Both the position numbers and the translations under genes were made by a program. DNA of 64,000 nucleotides. It comes from Chitinophagaceae bacterium (GTDB lineage: Bacteria; Bacteroidota; Bacteroidia; Chitinophagales; Chitinophagaceae). Of the stretch, positions 1 through 8,528 are shown one piece after another; the first letter of the stretch is position 1; each line of letters starts with the position of its first letter. The DNA lies in the NCBI GenBank assembly GCA_020847395.1, contig JADLCD010000147.1, positions 1-64,000 of the forward strand. Direction: 5' to 3'. The notes under the pieces are model-generated. The model was not told where the DNA came from. It saw only the letters and a program-made list of their open reading frames with translations, and did not search any database.

Positions 1-169
1 ATATTTGTGTGACAAGCCTCTCAAACTCCTTGTTGTTGGTACGCCCCACATATTTACGATGCTGCATACCAATTTATCTGCCGGAGGCATGACAACGGCA
101 CTTGCACCAACAACTGTAAAAATACCGTATCAAAACTCAATCGTTGTTGGTGTTGCCAACGCGCCCGCC

Positions 170-193
170 GTGGGCAGTGTCTTCACTGCCCAC
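170..193. repeat. Perfect hairpin, 10-bp arms
   Basis: The arms gtgggcagtg (170-179) and cactgcccac (184-193) are exact complements around the loop tctt. No T-run follows on either strand, so it does not look like a terminator. Confidence 0.7.
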
Positions 194-667
194 ATGAAGC
201 CCAATGCGACAATTTGGAATGCATCCGATTCGTAAGGCAACTCAATAAAGGAATACATAAAAGACATAGGTTAATATTTGGTTTATTTGCTGCCGTTGGT
301 ATGCATAGCCTTTCGTGTGTTGGCATCACCAACAACCTATTTAAGATAACGGGTGCATCCCAAATTTTTCGCTTCATATTTGGTTTGCCCTCATGCTGCT
401 TAACGCATAGACCCCTCGTGCCTCGGGGTGAGCTATAGTTACAATGTTCGGCGTTAGGATAAATGTTCCATTGATATGTTAACAAACGATCTGGAGCACT
501 GCCAACCATTGGGGATATAATTTTTTCGCGACCTGCAACCATTTCTATCTGCCCCTGTAAGAATACCCGGATATACGTCAGGATTATTGAATCCTTGGTT
601 ATTGAAGATATGGAGTAGTAACCCAAAGTAGCGGTGCAATTTTCAGGATCGTTCAATTTTCATTCGT

Positions 668-699
668 TTTGCTGCTATTCAAACTATGCATTAGCTTTA
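668..699 (+). promoter_or_regulatory. Bacteroidota-type promoter overlapped by a palindrome
   Basis: TTTG at 668-671 and TAGCTTTA at 692-699 are 20 bp apart, close to the Bacteroidota -33/-7 consensus. A perfect 20-bp inverted repeat (8-bp arms at 686-693 and 698-705) covers the -7 box and ends 13 bp before the ATG at 719. This is the expected geometry of a repressor operator, but no regulator can be named. Confidence 0.5.
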
Positions 700-718
700 A
701 TGCATCAATCAATTTACC

Positions 719-1510
719 ATGCGGAAATTCAGTTTCATTTACCTGCTCCTGTTTTTTCAGAACATTGCTTTCTCCCAACCCTCTGTATATACAACCGCCA
801 ATGCGCATTCGCATAATGATTATGAAAAGCCGCAACCTTTCACCGCTGCATATCAACAACAATTTGGTTCAATAGAAGCTGATATATTTTTGAAAGATGA
901 TGAATTATATGTAGCACATACTGATGACCAACTGGCTCAGCAACGAACACTCGATTCATTTTACTTAAAACCATTGGCTGCACTTATAAAAAGAAATAAG
1001 GGATTTGCATACGCTGATAAAAAAAGGCAATTGCAATTAATGATTGATATTAAAACGGAGGCGGTAAGTACATTAAACAAACTGATAGCACAAATAAAAA
1101 AATACCCTTCGCTTATTGCCTGCCCTACTTTAAAAATTGTAATCTCCGGCAACCGACCCGCTCCTGCTGCTTTTTCCACGGTTCCTGCTTTTATTCATTT
1201 TGACGCGCAGTTTACTGTTGATTACCCCGAAGCCGCTTTAAAAAAAGTGGAAATGTATAGCGATAATTTTAAAAATTATTCGCAATGGAAAGGGCAGGGA
1301 ATGATAGCAGAAAAAGATAGTCTTGCTATTGCATCTGCTATACAGAAAGCGCATGCAGTTCACAAAAAAGTTCGTTTCTGGAATGCGCCTGATACCCCCG
1401 AAGCCTGGGATTTTTTTATGAGCGTCGGCGTTGATTATATAAATACAGACCATATTGCAGAAATGGCAGCATATTTGAAAAACGCCCGCAAAAGAGTTTC
1501 AGATCATTAA
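719..1510 (+). CDS. Secreted GDPD/PI-PLC-like phosphodiesterase
   Basis: This 263-residue protein starts with a signal peptide (residues 1-20, cleavage near AFSQ). It has the signature of the PI-PLC-like phosphodiesterase superfamily that includes glycerophosphodiester phosphodiesterases. H30 in AHSHNDY, the E53/D55 pair in SIEADI and H67 in VAHT match the catalytic and metal-binding pattern, and the WNAPDTPEAW segment fits the last barrel strands. The HSHNDY form resembles the Aim6-like branch rather than classical GlpQ. It probably hydrolyses phosphodiesters in the periplasm or outside the cell; the substrate is unknown. It stands alone, with its own promoter just upstream. Confidence 0.75.
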   Translation: MRKFSFIYLLLFFQNIAFSQPSVYTTANAHSHNDYEKPQPFTAAYQQQFGSIEADIFLKDDELYVAHTDDQLAQQRTLDSFYLKPLAALIKRNKGFAYADKKRQLQLMIDIKTEAVSTLNKLIAQIKKYPSLIACPTLKIVISGNRPAPAAFSTVPAFIHFDAQFTVDYPEAALKKVEMYSDNFKNYSQWKGQGMIAEKDSLAIASAIQKAHAVHKKVRFWNAPDTPEAWDFFMSVGVDYINTDHIAEMAAYLKNARKRVSDH

Positions 1511-1530
1511 CTTTTATGACCATAATCATC

Positions 1531-1559
1531 TTGAGTGAATCATTTAGTATATACATTTG
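1531..1559 (+). promoter_or_regulatory. Promoter of the copper-related operon
   Basis: TTG at 1531-1533, an 18-bp spacer and TACATTTG at 1552-1559 match the Bacteroidota -33/-7 consensus. Transcription would start near 1565, leaving a leader of about 13 nt before the ATG at 1578. No operator is obvious. Confidence 0.55.
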
Positions 1560-1577
1560 CACATTCTTATTTTAGTA

Positions 1578-1958
1578 ATGGTAAAATATTTTATAACTGC
1601 AATTTTATTAGCCTGCATGCTGCTGCAAACTTTCAGCAGTGCTGTTATTGTGGTTGATTATTACGCCAATACAAATGTTTACGCTAAAAATTGCGAGAAT
1701 AAATATGTACCGCAAATGCATTGTAATGGTAAATGCCAATTAATGCAAAAGCTGAAAAAAGAAGAAAAGAAAGAACAGCAGAATCCCGAAAGAAAACTGG
1801 AGAGCAAGAATGAAATTCCGCTCTCATCAAAATCTTTTTTCGCAACATTGTCTCTGCCTGCAGAACTTATCAACAAAATAAACTTCCCCGCCTATATTGG
1901 TGGCAAAACCATAAAAGTATCCCGCACATTTTTCCATCCACCCGATGTAAATGCCTGA
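1578..1958 (+). CDS. Small exported Cys/His protein of copper-related operon
   Basis: I do not recognise this 126-residue protein by name. It has an N-terminal hydrophobic segment (about residues 4-24), then a short region with three cysteines and one histidine spaced as in CENKYVPQMHCNGKC. A strongly charged Lys/Glu-rich helix follows (KLKKEEKKEQQ), then a less charged tail. The Cys/His spacing suggests a metal- or redox-sensitive site. I chose the ATG at 1578, which gives the signal segment directly; an upstream in-frame start at 1557 would overlap the -7 box. It is the first gene of a row leading into MbnP, MbnH and a barrel protein, so a role in copper handling is inferred from position. 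Confidence 0.6.
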   Translation: MVKYFITAILLACMLLQTFSSAVIVVDYYANTNVYAKNCENKYVPQMHCNGKCQLMQKLKKEEKKEQQNPERKLESKNEIPLSSKSFFATLSLPAELINKINFPAYIGGKTIKVSRTFFHPPDVNA

Positions 1959-2071
1959 TTTCACCTTTTATTTTAACCAGGTATTAATGCCCCCTGCGCA
2001 TATATGCATGAGCGTTAGTGCCTGCAGATACAGTTTAATTTCTTAATCAGTCATTCATAATTACATATTTC

Positions 2072-2866
2072 ATGAAACATATTTTGTATACAGCGGCAAT
2101 AGCGCTGTTAGTTTTTTCTTCCTGCAAAAAAGATAATACCAACGAATACAACAGTAATATTAAAGGAGAACTCTCTATAGAATTTGATAATATAGTGGGT
2201 GGTGAAAACCTCGCATTAAACACCGGCTCATATACTAATTCAACCGGAGAAACGTATAAGATAACTACGCTTAAATATTTCATCAGCAATATTTCTTTGG
2301 AAAAAGCAGATGGTACCACGTATACTGTGCCGCAAAACGATAGTTATTTTTTAATTGAGGAAGGAAATGAAGATGCAGACCATGCATCACTGGAAGTTCC
2401 GGAAGGCGAATACAAAAGCCTGACGTTTATGATAGGTGTGGATAGCTTACGTAACACAAAAGATGTAAGCGAGAGAACCGGTGCGCTCGATCCGGCAGGC
2501 ACTGCAAACGGCATGTACTGGGGATGGAACAGCGGCTATATTTTCTTTAAAATAGAAGGCACTTCAACGGCATCAACAGCAGATGGAAATACGTTTATGT
2601 ATCATATAGGCGGCTTTGGCGGCTACTCCTCTCCTACTATAAATAATATCAAAATCATTACGCTGAACTTAGTGCCGGGCGGTACCCCCAAAATACATAA
2701 TGGCAAGGAAAGCAACATTCATTTAATGGTTGATATAGCTAAGCTTTTTGATAGCCAGTCACACATAAGTATCAAGGAACATGCTGCGGTAATGTTTAAC
2801 CCCTACAGTACAACCATCGCAGATAACTACGCCACTATGTTTCGTCATGATCATACAGAAAACTAA
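2072..2866 (+). CDS. MbnP-like copper-binding lipoprotein
   Basis: This 264-residue lipoprotein (lipobox FSSC, C18) matches the MbnP family in its order of motifs: an early FDNIVGGENL segment, TLKYFISNI, a central MYWGWNSGYIFFKIEG-type block (W150 and W152) and a C-terminal HMVD-like IHLMVDIAKLF segment. In methanotrophs MbnP is a periplasmic copper protein in which a tryptophan is oxidised to kynurenine by the di-heme enzyme MbnH. The next gene here, 5 bp downstream, is such a di-heme enzyme, which strengthens both calls. The protein also contains several His and Met residues. That W150 or W152 is modified is inference only. Confidence 0.8.
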   Translation: MKHILYTAAIALLVFSSCKKDNTNEYNSNIKGELSIEFDNIVGGENLALNTGSYTNSTGETYKITTLKYFISNISLEKADGTTYTVPQNDSYFLIEEGNEDADHASLEVPEGEYKSLTFMIGVDSLRNTKDVSERTGALDPAGTANGMYWGWNSGYIFFKIEGTSTASTADGNTFMYHIGGFGGYSSPTINNIKIITLNLVPGGTPKIHNGKESNIHLMVDIAKLFDSQSHISIKEHAAVMFNPYSTTIADNYATMFRHDHTEN

Positions 2867-2871
2867 AAGCT

Positions 2872-3903
2872 ATGCCTAAGAAATATCGCCTGGGTTTAAT
2901 TATCCTTATTTCGGTTATATATGCCTGTAATAAAGATATTATTGCAGAAAAGTTTGCGGGATTTAAAAATCCTGCAAACTTTCCTCAACCTGTTTACCAT
3001 TTCTCTACCAACGAAATCACTCAAAGCAAATTTGAACTGGGACGTAAATTATTTTACGATCCTATACTATCCAGGAATAACACCATCAGTTGTGGAAGCT
3101 GTCATATACAAACCTCAGCTTTTTCGCATCATGGTCATAATGTGAGTCATGGTATTGATGATAAGTTGGGTACACGCAATGCGCCGGCTATTATGAACCT
3201 TGCATGGTACACCTCTTTTATGTGGGATGGTGGTGTATTTGATCTTGATCTGCAACCTGTTGCTCCCTTAACCAATCATGTGGAGATGGATGAAACAATG
3301 GAAAATGCGCTGAAGAAACTAAAAGCGAGTGCTGATTATCCATCACTATTTAATAAAGCATTTGGTGAGCAGGAAATAACAACAGCCGCTGTGCTCAAAG
3401 CCTTATCACAGTTTATGTTGATGTGCGTAAGCAGCAATTCAAAATACGACAGCGTAATGCGTGGTGAAGGAAAAACATTTTCTACGGAAGAAGAAAAAGG
3501 ATATAAACTTTTTCAGGAAAAATGCAGTAGTTGCCATAAAGAGCCGCTGTTTACAGATAATAGTTTCAGAAACAACGGGCTTGCACCTACCAGCATTGAT
3601 GACAAAGGTCGCCAACTGGTTACGCTGAACGAACAGGATGCGTATACTTTCAAAGTACCCAGCCTGCGTAACCTGTCATATACGGCGCCTTATATGCACG
3701 ATGGAAGATTTTATACCCTTGAGGCAGTGCTTGAATATTATAATAGTAAAGTGCAGCAATCCCCAACGCTTGACCCCTTGCTGAAAAAAGAAACTGTTTC
3801 GGGTATACGATTAACCGATGAAGAAAAAAATTACCTCCTCGCCTTTTTAAAAACACTTGATGATACTTCGTTTTTAAAAGATAAAAAACTATCAGAACAA
3901 TGA
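2872..3903 (+). CDS. MbnH/MauG-like di-heme cytochrome c peroxidase
   Basis: The 343-residue product has a lipoprotein signal (IYAC, C19) and two c-type heme sites, CGSCH at 74-78 and CSSCH at 218-222. The order is that of the bacterial di-heme peroxidase/MauG family. Other family landmarks are FELGRKLFYDP near 55-64, TRNAPAIMNL near 101-110, and APYMHDGRF near 272-280, which supplies ligands around the second heme. It should act in the periplasm as a peroxidase or, like MbnH, as a modifier of a tryptophan in the neighbouring MbnP-like protein. It starts 5 bp after that gene and overlaps the next by 4 bp (ATGA), so the three are surely cotranscribed. Confidence 0.85.
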   Translation: MPKKYRLGLIILISVIYACNKDIIAEKFAGFKNPANFPQPVYHFSTNEITQSKFELGRKLFYDPILSRNNTISCGSCHIQTSAFSHHGHNVSHGIDDKLGTRNAPAIMNLAWYTSFMWDGGVFDLDLQPVAPLTNHVEMDETMENALKKLKASADYPSLFNKAFGEQEITTAAVLKALSQFMLMCVSSNSKYDSVMRGEGKTFSTEEEKGYKLFQEKCSSCHKEPLFTDNSFRNNGLAPTSIDDKGRQLVTLNEQDAYTFKVPSLRNLSYTAPYMHDGRFYTLEAVLEYYNSKVQQSPTLDPLLKKETVSGIRLTDEEKNYLLAFLKTLDDTSFLKDKKLSEQ

Positions 3904-4823
3904 AAAAAACAGCAATCAGTATAGCATTACTGCTTTCGTTAGCATTACAGGTTTCAGCATGCGACATATGCGGTTGCGGAGTAGGCAGCTCGTATATTGG
4001 TATATTGCCTGAATTTCATACAAAAATTTTTGGTGTACGCTACAGGTACAGTTCCTTACTTACCCATATAGGCTCTGATGGCCTGAATACTTATTTAACC
4101 AGCAGGGAACATTACCGCACGGCTGAATTATGGGGCGGTTGGAATATTACTAAAAACCTGCGCGTAATGCTAACACTTCCTTACAGTTTTAATGAGCGCA
4201 TTAACCAGGGAACAACACATACAAAAAATGGGATTGGCGATATTACACTTTCCGGTTATTATCAATTGTTCAATAAAAGAAAAACATTGAACAATAATAA
4301 ATTGCTGATACAAAGTTTATGGCTGGGTGCAGGCGTAAAATTATCAACAGGCAAATACAATCCTGCTGATAAAGAAAGCAGCAATAACAATGTAAATCTT
4401 TTTCAACTCGGTACAGGCAGCACTGATTTTGTTGCCAATGCCATGTACGACCTTCGTTTACAGGATGCCGGTATAAACGCAACAGCCAGCTATAAAATCA
4501 ATACCGCCAACAAATATGATTATACCTACGGCAATAAACTCAACCTCAGTTCTCAGGTATATTATAAATTCAGAATTTTAAACAAATTTATGCTGGCGCC
4601 CAATGCAGGCATTCAATATGAAACCGCGCAAAAAGACATGGATAGCAAATACCGTGTTGACGTATCAGGCGGAAATATTTTAATGGGCACAGTAGGTGTT
4701 GAAACAGCTTTTTCTAAAATAAGCATTGGCGCTAACTGGCAAAGCCCTTTATCACAAAACCTGGCTAATGGCTTTGTAAAGGCCGGCAACAGAATGATGG
4801 TACATATGGCAATTTCATTGTAA
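3900..4823 (+). CDS. Outer-membrane barrel with N-terminal CxxCxC
   Basis: The 307-residue protein has a short signal peptide followed at once by CDICGCG. The rest has the alternating pattern and terminal aromatic/hydrophobic strand of an outer-membrane beta-barrel of the porin/'transporter' type. The sequence VSAC is also a plausible lipobox, so C21 might be lipidated. The CxxCxC group sits where it would face the periplasm and could bind copper or another soft metal. Its start overlaps the di-heme peroxidase stop by 4 bp, so it is part of the same operon and probably serves as the outer-membrane component. Substrate and direction of transport cannot be read from the sequence. Confidence 0.65.
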   Translation: MKKTAISIALLLSLALQVSACDICGCGVGSSYIGILPEFHTKIFGVRYRYSSLLTHIGSDGLNTYLTSREHYRTAELWGGWNITKNLRVMLTLPYSFNERINQGTTHTKNGIGDITLSGYYQLFNKRKTLNNNKLLIQSLWLGAGVKLSTGKYNPADKESSNNNVNLFQLGTGSTDFVANAMYDLRLQDAGINATASYKINTANKYDYTYGNKLNLSSQVYYKFRILNKFMLAPNAGIQYETAQKDMDSKYRVDVSGGNILMGTVGVETAFSKISIGANWQSPLSQNLANGFVKAGNRMMVHMAISL

Positions 4824-5014
4824 AGTTGCCCGATGCAGATTATTCCGGGTATTTTTAGATGTAGCATTCAAGTATTAAAATAATATTATAATAAGCCGCA
4901 ACGTATTGCATTATTGGGTTGTCATGCATATATTAAAATAAACCATTTGTATATATCTGTTGGCTATAATAGAAATTAGGTTTATTTTTCATGATAAATT
5001 TCTGCCATTTCTGC

Positions 5015-5752
5015 ATGAGAATATTGCAAACAATACTTATACTTCTTTTCTTCCAGGCTGCTAATCCGGCTTTCTCACAAGAGCAAAATACTGATAGCGC
5101 ATTAGTAGCGGGGCAGCAAAAAAATACTATTCAATTATATTACAATTCTCTCGACTTTCAATCCGGCCTGTACAATGGCAGTGAGTATATAGTGTATGTA
5201 CATCTTTTGAAGGATGGGCATCCCTACCTTGACACTACCACACTTACTAACGGCACTGTTTTTTACGACGGCATGTTATACAGCAATGTACCCATGCTAT
5301 ATGATATAGTAAAAGATGAACTGATTGTTCAGCACTTCAATAAAGTTTTTCATATACAGCTCGTACAAAGTAAAGTAGATGAATTTAATTTTCTCGGCAG
5401 GCCGTTTGTTCATCTCGGAAGAGACACTACAAAACAGGGAAATGTAAAAAATGGTTTTTATGAAATATTGTATGATGGGCAGGTTAAACTGTATGCCAAA
5501 CGTATAAAAACAATACAGGAATTTATACCGGATATGCAGGTTGAACGAAGAGTATTTTCAAACAACCGTTATTTTATTTATAAGGACAGCGTTTTCCATG
5601 AGGTATATAATCAATCATCTGTAATAAAAGTATTGAAAGATAAAAGATTTGATTACAAACAGGCATTAAGAAAGCAGCATATTAAATTCCGCAGGCAAAG
5701 AGAAGCAGCGATGAAGCTCGTGCTGCAACAGTATGACAATGCAAATCCCTAA
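5015..5752 (+). CDS. Secreted protein upstream of STN/TonB receptor
   Basis: I cannot assign a function. The 245-residue product has a clear signal peptide (residues 1-21, ending AFSQ), then a beta-rich body with the patterns SEYIVYVHLLKDGHPYL and FNFLGRPFVHLGR, and a Lys/Arg/Gln-rich C-terminal helix. I took the ATG at 5015 because it gives a canonical signal peptide; the in-frame ATG at 4991 adds eight unlikely residues. The stop at 5750-5752 is one base before the ATG of the next gene, an STN/TonB receptor, so the two are cotranscribed. Small secreted proteins of this kind often precede such receptors in Bacteroidota. The 190 bp upstream (4824-5014) hold no gene. Confidence 0.6.
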   Translation: MRILQTILILLFFQAANPAFSQEQNTDSALVAGQQKNTIQLYYNSLDFQSGLYNGSEYIVYVHLLKDGHPYLDTTTLTNGTVFYDGMLYSNVPMLYDIVKDELIVQHFNKVFHIQLVQSKVDEFNFLGRPFVHLGRDTTKQGNVKNGFYEILYDGQVKLYAKRIKTIQEFIPDMQVERRVFSNNRYFIYKDSVFHEVYNQSSVIKVLKDKRFDYKQALRKQHIKFRRQREAAMKLVLQQYDNANP

Positions 5753-5753
5753 C

Positions 5754-8528
5754 ATGAAATTATTTTTATCATCTATAGTAACATTTTTTTTGTTGCTGAC
5801 AATAAACACTGTTTCAGCACAACAAACGGATGTGCTTGTGAGCGGAGACTTTCATAATATACGCGCAAAGGAATTTATAACCGAGTTAGAAAAGAAAACC
5901 GGCTTAACTTTTTACTATGATTCAACAGGTGGCTTTGACACCCTTAAAATTGAAATAACGGTAAAAGAACAACCCATTATAAAAGTGCTTGAATCTGCCA
6001 TTGGCGACTCAATATATAAATACACGCTATACAATAATTTTTTATTTATCACTAAAGGTTCGCCTATAGAAACTGAACTGCCTGAAGATTTTTTTGTAAG
6101 AAAAGCAGTAAAAGCAGATACGGTAACTAAAACAAAGTATATTATCACTTCTATTGAAGAAGACTCAAAGCCGCAAACAACCACGCCGGAAAACAAATTA
6201 TTTGAGATAGGTATTAAAACCGTTGCGCCTTTAAGCGGCACGGCAAAACTTGCAGGTTATGTTAAAGATATAAGTACAGGAGAACCGATACCCGGCGCGG
6301 CAGTATTTGTAGAGAAATTAAAGATTTCTGTGAACGCAGATCAATTCGGTTATTATTCTATCACTTTACCTAAGGGCAGGCATTTAATTAACATACAAAG
6401 TCTTGGTAAAAAAGATACCTGGAGACAGGTGATGCTATATGGCGACGGCACGTTGAACGTAGATATGAAAGATCATATCCTCTCATTAAAAGCGGTAATA
6501 ATATCAGCAAAAAAAGCAGCGAATATTAACAGCCTTCAAATGGGGGTTGAAAAAGTAGATATTAAAACCATTAAACAAATACCTGTTGTTTTTGGAGAAG
6601 CAGATGTATTGCGTGTTATACAAACCCTGCCGGGTGTAAAAACAGTAGGTGAAGCCAGCACAGGTTTTAATGTACGCGGCGGTTCTGCAGATCAGAATCT
6701 CATCCTGTTTAACGATGCTACAGTATATAATCCTTCTCACTTCTTTGGATTCTTTTCAGCATTTAATCCTGATGTGGTAAGCAGTGTTGAATTATATAAG
6801 AGTAGCATACCTGCAAAATATGGAGGTAGATTATCTTCTGTGTTAGATGTGGTAAGCCGTGAGGGCAACAAGAAAAAAATTGCGGGTTCAGCAGGCATTG
6901 GTTTATTAACCAGCAGGCTTAATGTGGAAGGTCCGTTAATTAAAGATCGTACTTCATTTATTGTTGGCGGCCGTATTACTTATGCTAACTGGTTAATGCA
7001 ATTTCTTCCCGATCAATACAAAAACAGCAAGGCATCTTTTTATGATGTAAATGTATTAATCAGTCATAAAATAAACGATAAAAATGATTTGTATTTAACC
7101 GCATACATGAGCAGCGACCGCTTTAACCTTAACAGTGATACAGTATATGGTTACGGCAATAAAAATATTGTACTTAAATGGAAGCATGTTTTCAATAACA
7201 AATTGCAAAGTATAATAAGCACAGGATATGATGCATACGGTTATACTATTTACAGCGAAAAAAATCCTGTGAATGCTTATGACATGAAGTTTGATATCAA
7301 TCAAACCAATGCAAAAATTCACTTCAACTATTTTGTAAATTCAAAGCACACACTCGACTTTGGTTTAAGCTCCATTTATTACACCCTGCATCCGGGCTCC
7401 TTTTTGCCAAAAGGAGATAAATCGCTTGTAGTGCCTGATGTTGTAAGTAAAGAGCAGGCTTTGGAAAGTGCAGCGTATCTCACAGAAAAATATAATATTA
7501 CCTCTTCATTATCTGTTCAGGCAGGTATACGTTTTTCTTTATATAATTATATGGGGCCAAAAACCGTATACCAATATGCAGATGGTTTACCCAAAGAAAC
7601 AGGTAATATCACTGATACGCTTCATTACAATAAAGGCAAGTTCATTAATAAATATTTTGGACCGGAGTATCGCCTTTCGTTACGCTATGCTGTAACCGAT
7701 AATTTTTCAGTGAAAGCCGGGTACAATTCTTTGAGGCAGTATATACACATGCTTTCAAATACAACAGCTATTGCGCCAACAGATATATGGAAGCTGAGCG
7801 ATCCTAATATCAAACCGCAATACGGCGATCAGTTCTCCATTGGTTTTTATAAAAACTTTAAATCAAATACCATTGAAACATCTGTAGAAACATACTATAA
7901 AAGATTAAAAGATTTTCTTGACTTTAAAAGCGGCGCTAAACTCGTATTAAATAATCATATTGAAACCGATGTGTTTAATACCGTAGGAAAAGCGTATGGC
8001 GTTGAGTTGATGATAAAAAAATTAACCGGCAAACTTAATGGCTGGGTAAGCTATACCTGGTCTCGCACTTTTCTTAGAATGAATGATTCTACCAAAGGTC
8101 AGATTATTAATAACGGTAATTATTATCCTGCTAATTATGATAAACCGCATGAGGTAACTGCTATAGGCAACTACAGGTTTTCACACCGGTTTAGTTTATC
8201 AATGAACGTAACATATAGCACAGGCCGCCCTATTACCGTGCCTATAGGAAGATATTACTATGAAGGAAGTATGCGTGCACTGTATTCCGACCGCAATGCA
8301 TACAGAATACCGGATTATTTCCGCATGGATTTTTCAATGAATATAGAGGGCAATCACAGGGTAAAACAGAAAACACATAATTCCTGGACATTCGGGGTAT
8401 ACAACCTTCTGGGCAGAAAAAATCCATATTCTGTTTATTTTGTTTCAGAAAATGGTGTAATTAACGGTTACAAATTATCCATTTTTGGGGCAGCGATACT
8501 ATATGCAAACTTTAATATAAGATTTTGA
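5754..8528 (+). CDS. STN-domain TonB-dependent receptor
   Basis: The 924-residue product begins with a signal peptide (1-22). An STN (secretin/TonB short N-terminal) domain follows at about 25-105, the part that in FecA-type receptors signals to an anti-sigma factor. A carboxypeptidase-like regulatory beta-sandwich lies at about 165-250 (KLAGYVKDISTGEPIPGA). The plug is at about 260-370, with TGFNVRGGSADQN and YGGRLSSVLDV, then the 22-strand barrel ending in NFNIRF. It should import a ligand in a TonB/ExbBD-dependent way; the ligand is unknown. The start at 5754 gives a proper signal peptide and follows the upstream stop by one base. No sigma/anti-sigma pair lies beside it. Confidence 0.85.
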   Translation: MKLFLSSIVTFFLLLTINTVSAQQTDVLVSGDFHNIRAKEFITELEKKTGLTFYYDSTGGFDTLKIEITVKEQPIIKVLESAIGDSIYKYTLYNNFLFITKGSPIETELPEDFFVRKAVKADTVTKTKYIITSIEEDSKPQTTTPENKLFEIGIKTVAPLSGTAKLAGYVKDISTGEPIPGAAVFVEKLKISVNADQFGYYSITLPKGRHLINIQSLGKKDTWRQVMLYGDGTLNVDMKDHILSLKAVIISAKKAANINSLQMGVEKVDIKTIKQIPVVFGEADVLRVIQTLPGVKTVGEASTGFNVRGGSADQNLILFNDATVYNPSHFFGFFSAFNPDVVSSVELYKSSIPAKYGGRLSSVLDVVSREGNKKKIAGSAGIGLLTSRLNVEGPLIKDRTSFIVGGRITYANWLMQFLPDQYKNSKASFYDVNVLISHKINDKNDLYLTAYMSSDRFNLNSDTVYGYGNKNIVLKWKHVFNNKLQSIISTGYDAYGYTIYSEKNPVNAYDMKFDINQTNAKIHFNYFVNSKHTLDFGLSSIYYTLHPGSFLPKGDKSLVVPDVVSKEQALESAAYLTEKYNITSSLSVQAGIRFSLYNYMGPKTVYQYADGLPKETGNITDTLHYNKGKFINKYFGPEYRLSLRYAVTDNFSVKAGYNSLRQYIHMLSNTTAIAPTDIWKLSDPNIKPQYGDQFSIGFYKNFKSNTIETSVETYYKRLKDFLDFKSGAKLVLNNHIETDVFNTVGKAYGVELMIKKLTGKLNGWVSYTWSRTFLRMNDSTKGQIINNGNYYPANYDKPHEVTAIGNYRFSHRFSLSMNVTYSTGRPITVPIGRYYYEGSMRALYSDRNAYRIPDYFRMDFSMNIEGNHRVKQKTHNSWTFGVYNLLGRKNPYSVYFVSENGVINGYKLSIFGAAILYANFNIRF

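Larger units (their letters stand above)
1..718. other. Gene-free, hairpin-rich left edge
   Basis: I see no believable gene here. The open frames on both strands have no recognisable domains and uneven composition. What is present is symmetry: the 9-mer gttgttggt at 34-42 and 143-151, its complement at 106-114 and 328-336, and a perfect 10-bp-arm hairpin with a 4-nt loop at 170-193. The stretch could be a decayed gene or an intergenic repeat family. The promoter for the next gene lies at its right end. Confidence 0.5.

Noticed and set aside
183..656. 157-codon open frame on the minus strand of the left edge
   Set aside because: It crosses several hairpins, has no domain, signal or start context, and competing frames of similar quality exist on both strands.
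4824..4860. Hairpin gcccg...cgggtattttt as terminator of the copper operon
   Set aside because: The stem is only four or five base pairs with a long loop, too weak to call.
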